Under the pieces are notes generated by a model. That model did not search any database. It was not told where the DNA came from and worked only from the letters and a program-made list of their open reading frames with translations. Of a DNA stretch of 64,000 nt, positions 32,024 through 43,448 are shown piece after piece. The DNA comes from Cryptomeria japonica (Eukaryota > Streptophyta > Pinopsida > Cupressales > Cupressaceae). The DNA is taken from the NCBI RefSeq assembly GCF_030272615.1, contig NC_081413.1:24618501-24682500 (forward strand). The letters are read 5' to 3'. The stretch's first letter is position 1; each line of letters opens with the position of its first letter. The position numbers were made by a program, and so were the translations under genes.

Positions 32024-34925
32024 TCACGTCCTTCCAATTTTACCTAGGTTTTCAAGAGATAGTTGTGCACAAGATCATGATCCTATTTTGTGATATCTCC
32101 CAAGCATCTACAATCATCAAACATGATTACCTAGTGTATGGTCAACTCTAGATTTCACTTCCAAATTTTTCTTTGTTTCTACATCTCAAATCTACCTTTT
32201 TGTTTTATGTTTTTATACTATTTCTATTGCATTCTATCAAACTTTTTCATTTATTCATTGTTAGCATAGTTCATTCACACACACATCACAACCTCAATCT
32301 TTTACAAAAAAAAGTGCAGAATTCTAGTGTGTAGCTCTTCCTTGAGGATAATAGCTAGGCCTATTTGTATTTTAATATCATGAAGGATTGAGATCTCCTA
32401 TGTTGCATTAATTGTTCTAGAGATTGATTTTCCTCCATTTCATTTAGGTGAGCCCAATATAGCTTACACTTGCATACCTTATTCTCATTTATTTTTTGGT
32501 GTTTAATTAGTTAGATATTGATATTGCATGTCCTTTTCATTTCTATTGCATATGTTATTTATCTTATGATGAAGGGTACTTTACTTACAAATAGAAACAT
32601 TACAACATTCGAAAAATAATATGCTACAGCCACATGAACGTTCTCATTACAATAATCTACAAGCCAGAGCCACATTCTGCACTGCTAGAATTCTCCTCTA
32701 CCAGCCCCGTTCACCCACACTCTTCTGTAATGTACACTATACTTAGAAAAATAGACAATGAAAGCATACGCTAATTTTTTGTGTAAAGAAAACGAGATGA
32801 ATATTTTGTATAAACTTACTAGTCTATAAAATATCATTGCCTACATACTCATAATTAACAAGAAAGAATGACTTCTAATATGAAAAGGAACAACTAAAGT
32901 ACCATCGTTATCATTGTGTAATTAGTGTACACGAGACATTTTCCTCTTCCAGGAGTTGGAATGTCTTTTATCCGTCATAAAATGCATAAAAAGGTCATTA
33001 ACAATCTTCTACTTAACCTAATGACATGAAATCACTGTAAAAAGTGTATATTTTCTTTAATGATCAATCACTGTTGAGGTGAGACAACATATAAAAACTC
33101 TTTCCAGTTTCTTATATCTTAATCTGTCGATGAAAATATTCTATCATTTAGCAGAAACAAGAAAAAATTAGCGTACAATATCACTCCTTTCACGTACCAT
33201 TTACTTTGCAGGCAACTGCATGGGTATATACTGTAATATTTAGCTCTAACCATTAAATTGAATAGTATTTAAAAAATATTCACAAATTAGTACTCTTAAA
33301 TTTAAACTTATAAACGATTTTGTGATCTACATGCATTGCAATGTTCTAATCCCCAAATGCAATATGCATTTTAATAATAGCATGAATGTTAAAATCCCCA
33401 AATGCAATATGCAGTTTAATCAGTGAGGATAATACATATCTACCGAAAAGAAACTTCCATGAAAATAGCAGAGAAGAGATCAACATTATATTCTATATCA
33501 AAAGGTAGATAACTTGCATTTTAATCAGTGAGGACAATACATATTAAAGAGCTCTTAGAAATGATATAGAGATCATTCAAAACAAACTATGTTGGTTATG
33601 CTTAGATCCAGTAAATGATATAGAGATCATTCAAAACCATCTTATTTGAGATAAACCTAAACATTTTGCAGACCACTTTCAGGTGCACGCAGCTTGGCAC
33701 GGTGCAATAGCATTTATATCAACTAGTGATAATCATGCTCATTGGATCGTGCCAATCTGCGGCTTCTGAAATGAATGAGCATTTTTCCTCTCAATCCCCG
33801 CTGCAATGCTTGAATTAGGTGGTTGCATGGCTATTTATAGGAAGCTAAAAGCATTAAAATTTCTGTGAAGAGATTGGCCTCAAAGTGTTGGGGGACCAAT
33901 GCATTGCGTGAAGGGCCACAGCACTCAAAGTTGAATGCACATCTTTTTCCAATCTTTTTATTCAACAAGAACTCATCACAGACTATGATAACAATGGATT
34001 TTTCAAAATATCAATTATACAGCCCCATGCAAGCCATTATTTACAGTCAAAACATGCCGTCATTTGGTCTATGTTATTTATTTATATATTAATATTGACA
34101 AGTCTCTTAAGAGATTGTTTGGGAGATCTGAATTGTTGTAGTCCGTAAAATACATAAAATTTGTAGAAAACTTTTTTTTACATTTGTAAAAATAAATTAT
34201 TTTTAGTTAATTAAATTAAACTTATAATATTTATTAATTATTATAAAAACTATTATGTATATTAATTGGACTATTTAAAAATACCAAATCCACATACTAA
34301 CAATGTTTCAAAGCTTATCACACCCCAGATCAGCCAGGGATGGACGATGGAATGATTAATTTCCCACAAGAGGAAGGACACATGCTTTTCCCACAAATTC
34401 CATATGAAAATTTGTGTGCAGTAAGAACATTTTCAATTGGATGAAAAAAATAAATTAATAGCATTCTGTTTTATGTTTGGTCTCTTCATGTCGGCAAGTC
34501 ACTGTTGTTGGGGAGCTGTCATTCAGAGGGAGGAGATAAAAAGACAGTGGCATCCCATTTAGTTCTTTTATTTTTCTATTCATGACGGTGGATGTTAATT
34601 CAGAGGAATAATCGTGGCAAATGGAGAAAGTAAAATAGCGATGATGGAATGGTTTTTCAGTCACAAAAAGAAAGAATCACGTAGGCTTTAATGAGAAGGC
34701 TTTGACTTAAATATTCAATCTTGATTTGAAATCTTTATGCAGATTTGTGCTATTGTCATTCGGTGTTGCTTTCTGCTATGCAACATATGCGATTTATTAT
34801 GTTTTTTCTTTCGGAAAATGGATAAAAACATATGAATAAGTAAGTCTTAAAGAGGAAAATCTTCAAAAATTGGAAAAAAAAACAAGAAAAAACAAATAAA
34901 GTAACTTATTATAGAAATAGAAACA
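32024..34925. other. AT-rich stretch with no recognised gene or element
   Basis: I see no coding frame with a recognisable domain and no LTR or LINE motif in 2.9 kb. Small local repeats occur: aatccccaaatgcaatatgc at about 33350 and 33397; ttttaatcagtgaggacaat-like words at about 33416 and 33521; and gatatagagatcattcaaaa at about 33562 and 33617. A TATA-like ctatttatag lies at 33831-33840. One plus-strand frame around 34320-34420 reads as Asp/Glu/Pro-rich protein-like text but is too short to assign. This is the part most likely to be non-repetitive. Confidence 0.5.
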
Positions 34926-34930
34926 ATGAT

Positions 34931-35188
34931 TGTTGAGTATATGAAGCCCAACAGTCACATGGCTGTTTGTCTTCCCCGATGTCTATATAAATGACTGAGT
35001 GGAGTCATGTATGTACTGTGTAATTGGATATTGGTTAATAAGAATTCTCCTTGCGTTTCTAGTGGACGTAGCCACTTAGTGGTGAACCATGTTAATCTTG
35101 TGTCTTGAGTTCTTTGTTGTGTCTATTATTCTTTCTGCTATTTTCTGTTCATTATTATGTGTTTTCTCTGCTTGTTTTTAAACGATCA
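34931..35188 (+). repeat. TR-GAG 5' LTR
   Basis: TGTTGAGTATATGAAGCCC to AACGATCA, 258 bp. It lacks 25 bp (aaaagactcttcatttgata and five more bases) present in the 3' LTR. A TATA-like TATATAA at 34984-34990 lies about 100 bp into the LTR, a likely promoter, conserved in the other LTR. Confidence 0.9.
34984..34990 (+). promoter_or_regulatory. TATA box in TR-GAG 5' LTR
   Basis: TATATAA in the context gtctatataaatgact. It is conserved at 36854-36860 in the 3' LTR, although the LTRs have diverged by about 9%. Confidence 0.6.
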
Positions 35189-35190
35189 AT

Positions 35191-35202
35191 TGGTATCAGA
35201 GC
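35191..35202 (+). promoter_or_regulatory. TR-GAG primer binding site (initiator tRNA-Met type)
   Basis: TGGTATCAGAGC lies two bases after the LTR end, as in copia elements. Confidence 0.92.
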
Positions 35203-35225
35203 TTAGGTGAAGTGATTGAGCGGAG

Positions 35226-36713
35226 ATGGAAAGGTAGCTAGATAAAGGATTGAAAATTCTCGAGAAAATGTAGAAGTCCAAAATTAGAGAAATTAATTGC
35301 TGGTATTGTGGCAACCAAGGCCACGTAAAAAGAAATTGTTGGTTTCTCAAGAAGGCTAAAAGGTAGCCAAAAGATGAAGACACTGATTCAGTCATTGAAG
35401 ATTTTCTTGCAAATTTAGACTCGGTGGAGAGTAAAATTGTGCAAGAAAAAGTTAAAACAAAACACCATGTTCATTGGTGGGATGGCTGCAAAAAGGAGGA
35501 GACTTTGGCTGAAGAAAAAGAGGGTTTGAAGTATTCGTTGTTTGAAGATTTTCTTGAATCAACTGAAGAAGAGGATGCTAAAGAGGAGGACGTTGAAGCG
35601 AGTGAGGATGAAGTTGAGGAGTTTGAGACCAAGTCTCAGGAGGATTATGAAAAAAAAAAATTTATCAGGTTGAAGGAAGAGAATCTCCTACTCACTGACA
35701 AACTAGTTTGTATGGACTAGAAGTTGATGGTTTTGGTTCGCATCATGAATATTGGAAAAGATAACTTTGAGAAAGAATGGGATTTTTCTGAAGAGACGGT
35801 ATTTCAGCAAGAGGAAAGTAATGGGAAGCTCCGAATAGAGGACTCTTTCCTGACAAAAATATATGCCTTGTTGATAGGAAAGCTTTTCTTTGGTGGAAAG
35901 AACCCACAAGAGGATTTGGGGTGCCTGCAGATTGAATATCCTAGGAGCGCAGGGATTATAGAGCTCACAGAGGTGGGAGAGAGCCTTTGGCTCAAGGCTA
36001 CGCAAGATCCAAAAGACTTCGGAAAGGCTGAGGATAAGGTCTTTGAGGAAAATGAATTTCAAAAAGAACAAAAGAGTGATGATTTATTGCTCCAGATTGC
36101 AGAAATAGAGGCAGAGTAGAATGCATTGATTGCAGGTATTGCACAAGTTTCTGCACAAAATACAAAAAATTCATTTGATATGGAACCCGTTGGTGCAAGG
36201 TCTGTAGCTGAAAGCTCAAAATCAAATCTTGTGGCAGCCCACTTGCATAAGAATATTGCATCCGATGTTGGTCAAATGAAGAGAGAACATGGGTTCCAAT
36301 CTGGCCAGTTTGATGGCAGTAGTAATGATTTTTTTGATTTGTTTAAGTTGGATGTCGTGAGACCGAATGAGAGTCGGTGTGTTCTAGATGTGGGCACTGA
36401 GGCAACCATGAGAATTGGGAGTGATGTTTGTAGGCTATTCACACTTGTATGAGAGTTTTATATTTGGGTATTAAAATATGATAATGGTGATCTTCTAGAT
36501 ATTCTATTACGGGGGTGCACAAGAGCAAGAGACTTTGATGGAGGAGTGTATTATGCATCTACAGATAGTAGTGTTCCTGATTATGGATTACCAAGTGAAG
36601 TAGTTAGAAAATATGTTTTTAACTCTGATCTGACTTGGAGAAGATTAATTCGCACTATTCAGGAATAGAGTTTGGCGATATTAAAATCTTCTCAAGAGCT
36701 GGTTGTAGTATGA
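35226..36713 (+). pseudogene. TR-GAG gag-like frame, about 490 codons
   Basis: From ATG 35226 to TGA 36711-36713 one frame continues without any frameshift. It is broken by TAG at 35235, 35271, 35364, about 35718, about 36117 and 36666, and by TGA at about 36450. A CCHC zinc knuckle (CWYCGNQGHVKRNC) stands at 35299-35340, unusually close to the start, then a very acidic Glu-rich region (about 35500-35670). The part after about 36330 (GDLLDILLRGCTRARDFDGG, LPSEVVRKYVF) does not look like gag and could be captured sequence. The protein would bind element RNA; the role of the tail is unknown. Confidence 0.75.
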
Positions 36714-36764
36714 ACCTTAGAATGGAGATGCAGGGAATGTTACAGCCTGTGCTGGTTGGACTTC

Positions 36765-36775
36765 ATAGGGGAGAT
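36765..36775 (+). promoter_or_regulatory. TR-GAG polypurine tract
   Basis: ataggggagat abuts the 3' LTR start TGTTGGG. Its sequence resembles the tract of element C. Confidence 0.8.
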
Positions 36776-37058
36776 TGTTGGGTATATGAAGCCCAATAGT
36801 TACATGGTTGTTTTTCTTCCCCAAAAGACTCTTCATTTGATATCTGAGATGTCTATATAAATGACTAAGTGCAATCATGTATGTATTGTGTAATTGGATA
36901 TTCGTTAATAAGAATTCTCCCTGCATTTCTAGTGGACGTAGCCACTTAGTGGTGAACCACGTTAATCTTGTGTCTTGAGTTCTTTGTTGTGTCTATTATT
37001 CTTTTTGTTGTTTTCTTTTCATTATTATGTGTTTTCTCTACTCGCTTTTCAACTAACA
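36776..37058 (+). repeat. TR-GAG 3' LTR
   Basis: 283 bp, TGTTGGGTATATGAAGCCC to AACTAACA. It is followed by ATGAT, the right target-site copy. Confidence 0.9.
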
Positions 37059-37063
37059 ATGAT

Positions 37064-38109
37064 AAATTCATATCATTTAGAAGAAGCTAAAATAACTATG
37101 AAGATTGATTTGAGGATAGGGACTCCCAAGATTCTAAACTAAATATGAAAAAAAGAGATAGAATAAAGTTTTGAGAAAGGCAAATAACATGTGCCACAAA
37201 ATTTGCCAACCACTAAGAAGAGTTATAAAAATTTCCTTTAATCAAAAGAGATTAAAATCATTGAATCCAACTCACAAGATTTCTCCAAGGTTGCAAGGAT
37301 AGCATGGACCTCCATTTGATTATTAGTGCCAAACCTATAGCCGAAGAAAACTGAAATAAACTAAATCATTAATATCATGCCCAATACAACAAATATCCTC
37401 ATCAAGATTACCTATAGAAAAACCACTACTATTCATTATGAAACACGCAAAGGAGGAGAAGACCATTTATCGGCCCTATTAACCGTATGAAAATATTTGA
37501 CTTGAAAGTTAGAATGAAAAGATTCAACCAAATGACCCAAATCTAAGTTCTTCAAAATTAATATATAAGAGGGAATAATGAGTTCATCATAAGTACACTT
37601 TGCTACTAAAGTATCTCTTAATGAACATAAAATCTTACGTAATTTATAACCAATGTAACTCTCTGACCAAAATTTCTAAATGACAAAGACAAGATTAATA
37701 TCCTAAGCGACCAATAAGAAAGTGGCAAATTCGAAACGATTCCCCAAACTAGTTTAGAAATAATATAAATAAGTAGCATTTATAAGGGGTTGGTTCCATA
37801 TATTCCACCATTACCTCAAAAAACAACTAAAAAGGGAGATTAGAAAAAAGATGAGACACACATTCGTCATTGACCTTATAGAAAACACATTTAGAAGGGC
37901 CTTGAAATCCCCTCTTTTTAATATCATCCCATGCAAGATATTTATTTTGACAAAGACAAGAAAAAAAGAAATCACACTTGGGCCAACAAATTTATTCCAA
38001 ATATTTCTCTACCATGAGAAATCCTCAATCCCATACTTTTTCTCTTTTATTAATTGATTTCCATTAGAAACAAAATAAACTTGTTTAGTATCATAGCCTT
38101 AAGCCTAAA
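37064..38109 (-). pseudogene. LINE ORF2 C-terminal remnant (zf-RVT and RNase H)
   Basis: The minus strand at about 37930-37790 reads WDDIKKRGFQGPSKCVFY then KVNDECVSHLFSNLPF, the cysteine/histidine region after the reverse transcriptase in plant LINEs. Further down, about 37370-37250, a broken frame reads FGTNNQMEVHAILATLE, which fits the RNase H middle (TNN..E..A...L) with its glutamate. It would have served target-primed reverse transcription. It shares clear homology with 8930-9260 and 53630-53960, so one LINE family left at least three remnants here. Its 3' end is next to or under the TR-GAG insertion; its other end is cut by a gypsy LTR at 38110. Confidence 0.8.
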
Positions 38110-38895
38110 TGATGCAGGAGCATCCGCAATTCTTGCCAATCTTGCATCAACCAATAACATTTCTTTTCAGTTTGTTTTATGTTTTGCAGTTTCAACATTT
38201 CTTTCTACATTTTCTTGCATTGGCTCACCAAATTATGTAGAGATGATTTTTTCTTGTGAGCATGATCATTTTCCTTATTCCTAAACTATGGGACATTTGG
38301 ATCATTTTCCAACAAGTTATCGCTTCTAGATTCTGAGATAGTTTTCTGGATTAGAACACAGGAACCGCTTGGACCTATTTTCTATTGGTGAATCTTGTGG
38401 ATCCTTTCCATAGCTTGCAGAGCCCCAGTTCATTGATTCCTATGTTCCTTAGCATGTGGCTGACCTTCCTTTTGATCCATACTTCATCCTTTGGATTTTT
38501 TGGAGGAATCTCTCTGGTGGAGCCTGACTTGGTGGTTTTTTACATTTGATCTTGTTCTTTGGCATTTGATCCCTCTTCAGCTGACCCAGATCCCTCTTGA
38601 CCATATAAATCAATGGAATTCAGCATTATAAATTATCAATGAGAACATAGAAGACATATCTTAAGATTCAGAGCTCCGGAGTTGACCGATTTTGTAATTA
38701 AGCATGTATGTAGGAGGCCAGTGAGCCAAATCTTGTAACCCGGATGTTACCAGTTGTTTGTAATCAATTTTCATGGTCTAATTCATTCAGTTCTGCATTG
38801 CCTCCATCAGATCCTCTTGTTTCTGTTGTGTTTAATATTTCTGCCTGGTCCAGATTGATCTCTTTGAGGTCCCTCTTAATCGGTGACTGTACGCA
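38110..38895 (+). repeat. 5' LTR of plus-strand gypsy element G2
   Basis: The left end is placed at TGATGCAGGAGC (38110), where homology to the LINE remnant stops. The right end lies just before the PBS; its last bases (tgactgtacgcag) do not give a clean CA. A second, partial copy (45477-45751) aligns with about 38420-38690, including the shared words gttcattgattcc, accttccttttgatcc and gaacatagaagacatatctt. No gene is seen inside. Confidence 0.75.
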
Positions 38896-38896
38896 G

Positions 38897-38908
38897 TGGT
38901 ATCAGAGC
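38897..38908 (+). promoter_or_regulatory. G2 primer binding site (initiator tRNA-Met type)
   Basis: TGGTATCAGAGC follows the LTR. Confidence 0.88.
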
Positions 38909-38998
38909 TAGATTTCATTCTGGAGATTGCATTGTCTTGAAGATTTTTTTGTAGGGTGCCGGATTGTGGATCCGACCTGCAACTGTAGAGGACTGGCA

Positions 38999-39976
38999 TG
39001 AAGATGGTGCGAAGAAATAGGAATGGTGGAGTGCGTGGGAATGCAGACCCTGCTGTAATGGAAATGTTGAGAGGAATTGTAGCCCAATTAGAAGCTGTTT
39101 AGATAGCCCAGAGAAGATTCTGACATATTGAAGATGTGAACAGAGATGAAGAAGAAGCACCGGTAGAACAAGTAGCAAACCTATCGGCGAGATCAATCTA
39201 GATCAAGAGAGGTTCTTGAGGGTTTTGAGAAGGATGAACACTAAATCCTATTTTACCACAACAGAGTATGACGGAAAGTTCGATTCGGATGAATTAATGG
39301 ATTCGATATCGGAAATGGAGAAGTACTTTGATTTTCAGAATACCGCAAAAGAAAGGAAGGTGAAATATGACTGTACTTGGTTGAAAGGTCATGCATCTCT
39401 TTGGTGGGAACATTTGTAGTTTGATAGATAGAAAAGAGGAAAAGACAAGATAAAATCATGAGAGCGGATTGTTGCCAAGTTAAAATCAAAATTTATGCCT
39501 ACTGATTATCAAGTAAATATGTTCCAGAAATTGCATAACTTAAAGAAGAAAGAATCTAGTGTGAAGGAGTATACCAAAGCATTCTACAAGTTGATTATAG
39601 ATCCGGACATGTCGATGATGAGGTTGAACAAGTTGCGAGATATTTGAAGGATTATGGGTGTCTATACAAGATGAACTCAGTTTGATCAAGTTGCAGAGTG
39701 TTGAAGAAGCTTACCAATATACCTTGAAAGCAGAAGAGAAGTTGAACAAAATACATGAGCAAAGACAAAGAGTTAGACGTGAAAGGTTTTCCGAAGGAAG
39801 ATTTCAAGGAGGTAGAAGATATTCTAGAGGAAGAGGAACCTATGCAGATCAGAACAAGGACAAGGAAGTGATCATAGAAGGTAATTCATACTGGAAGGAT
39901 GACATAAATTTATATCAGAGAATAGAACCTGATGGATACCGGAATGAAAGTTTTGGAAAATATGATAGAAGACAAG
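38999..39976 (+). pseudogene. G2 gag, truncated by element G3
   Basis: Frames starting near 38999 read MKMVRRNRNGGVRGN with AVMEMLRGIVAQLEAV. They continue as a capsid region (YDGKFDSDELMDSISEMEKY, then KGHASLWWEHL near 39390-39415, and KKKESSVKEYTKAFYKL near 39545-39590), typical of gypsy gag in plants. From 39658 the frame has an Arg/Gly-rich basic stretch. It is interrupted by stops and shifts (near 39418 and 39640) and then abruptly by the LTR of G3 at 39977. The rest of the element (zinc knuckle, polymerase genes) is missing. Confidence 0.8.
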
Positions 39977-40984
39977 TGATACAGATCCCCAAGGAACAAA
40001 GGCTTATCACAAAAACTCAATCCACTAGACCCTCCACTAAGGTTTCAAAATTAGCATGGATTCTTGGAAAAACCTAATAGAAAGATGAAAGGACTTCTCT
40101 ACACTCCCATTTTCACAATGGGACCCCACTATATCCATGAACAAATCATGGAGATACAACTTCTCACATCAATACTATTCTTGACACCAACTCTCTTGTC
40201 TCCACCTATGGCTAACTTGGTTTATAACACATCCACCATTGCAGAATAGGTATGGAAACTATAGAACCTTTTGTCTAACCCTGGGAACATTGATTACAAC
40301 CAAAATAAAACCCTTTGGCTTGTACAGATGCAATCAAGGTGACTACATTGAACAAGACGCCTACTCCTTGTAGCCCTATTTTGAACTTTTAAGGAAAAAA
40401 TCAGAAATCCTCCTACTGATACCATTGAATCTTGAAAAAAAATTATAGCTCCATTATTGACACAAAACACTTCCAAAACTTATAACCCAACTCTTGCATT
40501 GACTGGTTCAAACACTATTGCTACAACAGGGCTAAAAGGGCTTTTAGGCCACTTTTACACAATAATATAGGGTCCAAGAGACTTAGTTTTACCCCTGCTC
40601 AATTTTTAACTGTCAAAACACGCTAGTCACACGAGTTCAACGGCCCACTCAAAAACCTCAAGAATCTTAAATTAAATTGTCTCCCGTACCACTCCTCATA
40701 ATTTGAGCCAATTTGACCAAAGGAATGAGGGGTTAAGAAGACATTTCCTTAAAAACCTTGGTTTTGGAGGGTTTTCAGACCATCTATTACAAAAATGTAG
40801 GTATCTTCCTTATTACATAGAATTTTCCTACCAAATCAAATCCAAATGAACATTAACACATATTCCTATTTGAATCAATGAATTAGGCTATACATTGAAT
40901 CTATACAATGTCTGTACAAGACACTATTACAACAAAATTCTAGTAATTTCTGAGTGTTTATAGAAATCTGATTACAATCTTACA
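39977..40984 (-). repeat. G3 3' LTR (left on the + strand)
   Basis: On the plus strand it runs TGATACAGATCCCC to ATCTTACA (1008 bp), that is TGTAAGAT...ATCA in element direction. It aligns with 44663-45476, except for an additional block of about 85 bp in the right LTR (near 45258-45345). Confidence 0.82.
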
Positions 40985-41640
40985 TCCAAACTTCATCATC
41001 ATCATTATTCTCGACCTCCAAGGATTTTAAAAAAATTTCTCCAACCTCTTCAACCGAATGCAACCATGTATTCTAACAATTTCATTGAAGAATAAGCCAA
41101 CAATGTGGGAAGAATCATTAATACATTTACATGGCAAAAAGTGAGTCATCTTACTAAATCTGTCTACTACAACAAAAATGTTGTCAAAACTTCTTTGAGT
41201 CCAAGGAAGACCCAAAAAAAAATCTATGTTGATACTCTCCCATGACCTATTAGGAATAGGGAGTAGTTGATATATAAATTTGCATTTGATGATGTTCCCT
41301 TATCCCTTTGGCATATGCTGCAACTTTCAACAAACTTCTTGACATCTGATTGAAACTTTGGCCAAAAATAGTACATTTTCACCTTTTCCAAGGTTTTATC
41401 AAGCACAAAGTGACCTCCCAAACTACCACAATGTTTCTCCTTGATAATGTTCTCCATCATGGAGCATCTAGGGATACACAACTGAATCCCTTTGAACAAC
41501 AACTCTTGCTGCAACAAAAACTCAGAAAAATCAGAATGGTAAGAATCTGAAAATTGAGTGCAAACCTCATATATCTCACTGAAATCTTCATCATCCTTGT
41601 ACATTTGCTTGAGAGAATCAATTCCCACACTTTGCAACTG
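40985..41640 (-). pseudogene. G3 integrase, internally deleted
   Basis: The N-terminal HHCC finger is present (HCGSLGGHF...CSICQ, about 41440-41300). The start of the catalytic core follows (QRSFDNIFVVVDRFSKMTHF, then FFNEIVRIHG, down to about 41070). The text then jumps to the acidic C-terminal end (LEVENNDDDEVWM and stop). Core residues after the first aspartate, including the second aspartate and the glutamate, are deleted, so the enzyme cannot work. The stop codon falls in the first bases of the 3' LTR (ATG|TAA at about 40981-40986). Confidence 0.82.
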
Positions 41641-42003
41641 AATTTCTTGTACCATGCACACCCTTCTACTCAATGCATCTGCCACTTTAATTGCCTGCCC
41701 CTTCTTGTGCTTGATGGTAAATGTGTATGCTTGAAGGTGTTCAACCCAATTCATATGCTTGTGACTAGGTTTCTCTCGTCCATTCAAAAAACTGAGAGCA
41801 TGATTGTCTGTATAAACAATGAATTATATAGGTAAAAGATAATGTTATCATTTCTTCAAGGCTTGTACCATTGCATACAACTCCAAATCATATGTAGAAT
41901 ACTTCCTTTTAGCATCATTGAGTTTCTCTCTAAAGAAAGCCACCAGTCTGACCTCTTGACTCAAGACAACCCCTATGGCAAGATTACTAGCATCACACTC
42001 CAA
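41641..42003 (-). pseudogene. G3 RNase H, decayed
   Basis: Fragments of the domain are seen: the frame 41787-41224 starts with WVEHLQAYTFTIKHKKG then VADALSRRV, the usual end of gypsy RNase H. Above it, 41790-42000 holds broken pieces around AMVQALKK and YDLELYAM-type text with stops. The first catalytic aspartate cannot be placed with confidence. Confidence 0.7.
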
Positions 42004-42932
42004 TTATTTCCCTCCCTTGATTGTGTTTAGGATAGGTGCACATATATGACTAAAATTATTGATGAACTTTCTATAAAATGTTGCCAATCCATAGAAACTC
42101 CTCACATCACCTACTGTCTTGGGTGTTGGCCATGACAAGATAGCCTCCACCTTTTCTTGATCCATTTTCAAATTCCCTTTGGATATTATAAAACCAAGGT
42201 AGAAAAGCTCCTCCTTCATGAAGATACTCTTCTCCATGTTGATCATCAACTTTTCATCATGCAACTTGTTCAAAACTAGGCTTATGTGTTCCAAATTCTC
42301 CTTCATTGTCTTATTAAACACAAGAATATCATCAAGATAAACAACAACAAATTTACCAATGATTTCTTGGGGCATTGGATAGCCCAAAAGGCATCACCAT
42401 CCACTCATAGAGACCTTCATTTTTTTTGAAGGTTGTCTTCCATTCATCTCCATGCGTTATTCTAATTTGTTGATACCCACTCTTGAGATCAATTTTGGAG
42501 TAGTAGGAAGCCCCCGTCAAACAACCCATTAAGTCTTCAATTTTAGGCATAGGAAACCTATATATATATGGTAATCCTATTGATGGCCCTAGAATTAGTA
42601 CATAGTCTCCACTTACCATCCTTTTTAGGTGCTAGGACTGTTGGGACAACACACAGACTGAGATTCTTTCTCACCAACCCCTTATCCAACAATTCTTGCA
42701 CTTGCTTGGCAATCTCCTCATTCTGAGATGGAGTCATCTAATAGGTTGGTTGGTTTGGCAAAGTAGAACCTAGTATGAAGTCAATCTGATGGCTTATTTC
42801 CCTAATGGATGGCAAAGTGTTAGGTATTTCTTCCACCATTATGCTCTTATACCTATCCAACAATTGGTGCACCTCCTTGGGAATTTTTTCCTTATTGTGA
42901 CTAGGCATATTAGGACTATTTTTGGGCTTCAA
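42004..42932 (-). pseudogene. G3 reverse transcriptase, decayed
   Basis: The motifs appear in order: LPNQPTY and a following Q-rich helix (about 42740); [20 protein letters not shown] then [13 protein letters not shown] (about 42440-42550); MPFGLSNAP (about 42370-42395); and the catalytic YLDD at 42328-42339 (VVYLDDILVFNKT). The connection (VRSFYGLATFYRKFI) ends near 42040. Three different frames are needed, so at least two indels have occurred, together with an in-frame stop at 42738. Confidence 0.9.
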
Positions 42933-43448
42933 AATAAGAGCATACCCAAGGGTTCCTTCCTCCTTTAGGATGCCTAGAAACTATTTTCCACTCACTAACA
43001 TGACACTTGACCCAATATTCTTATCTACACGCTCATCCGGTAAAGGATCCTTCTTGAATTTTCTCCCATTTTTGGTTATGATAAAAGAGTTTGTTTTCCC
43101 ATCATGTTGGGATTGTACATCATACTTACATGGATGTCCTAACAATAGAAGACAAGAATCCATGGGGATCACATCACACAATATCTTTTCCTTATGCTCT
43201 CCTAGCTCAAATTCTACCCAAGATTGTTCATCATCTAAGACCTGCTGCTTTTTATTCAACCATGATACCTTATAAGGGTTAGCATGAGGTAACCTTTTCA
43301 ACTTTAATTTGTCTACCATCTTTGTGGAAACCAAATTGTCAATAGAACCTGAATCAACTATTAACTTACATAGCTTACCATAGGCCTTGCACCTGGTGCT
43401 GAATAACGTCTTCCTTTGAGGGGGTTCTTTTACTTGAAGTACCCCCAA
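42933..43448 (-). pseudogene. G3 aspartic protease
   Basis: The frame 43448-42981 contains LIVDSGSIDNLVS near 43330-43365, the protease active site (DSG), and LLLGHPCKYDV, the second-half signature. It is open for 155 codons, one of the better preserved parts of this element. The frame differs by one from gag upstream. Confidence 0.85.

Larger units (their letters stand above)
34931..37058 (+). mobile_element. TR-GAG-type miniature LTR retrotransposon, complete
   Basis: A 2128-bp element with a perfect ATGAT target duplication (34926-34930 and 37059-37063), two short LTRs (258 and 283 bp), a PBS at 35191 and a polypurine tract before 36776. Inside is one gag-type frame and no polymerase genes, the definition of TR-GAG elements, which need enzymes from an autonomous relative. 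The LTRs differ by one 25-bp gap and about 23 substitutions (about 9%), so it is an old insertion. It lies immediately beside, and probably inside, the minus-strand LINE remnant to its right. Confidence 0.9.

Noticed and set aside
34320-34430. Possible exon of a host transcription factor (acidic, Pro-rich short frame)
   Set aside because: Too short, no DNA-binding domain, and no splice sites or neighbouring exons that I could support.
35191-35202. tggtatcagagc motifs as parts of tRNA genes
   Set aside because: Only the 12-base primer binding site is present, directly after LTR ends; no tRNA cloverleaf surrounds it.
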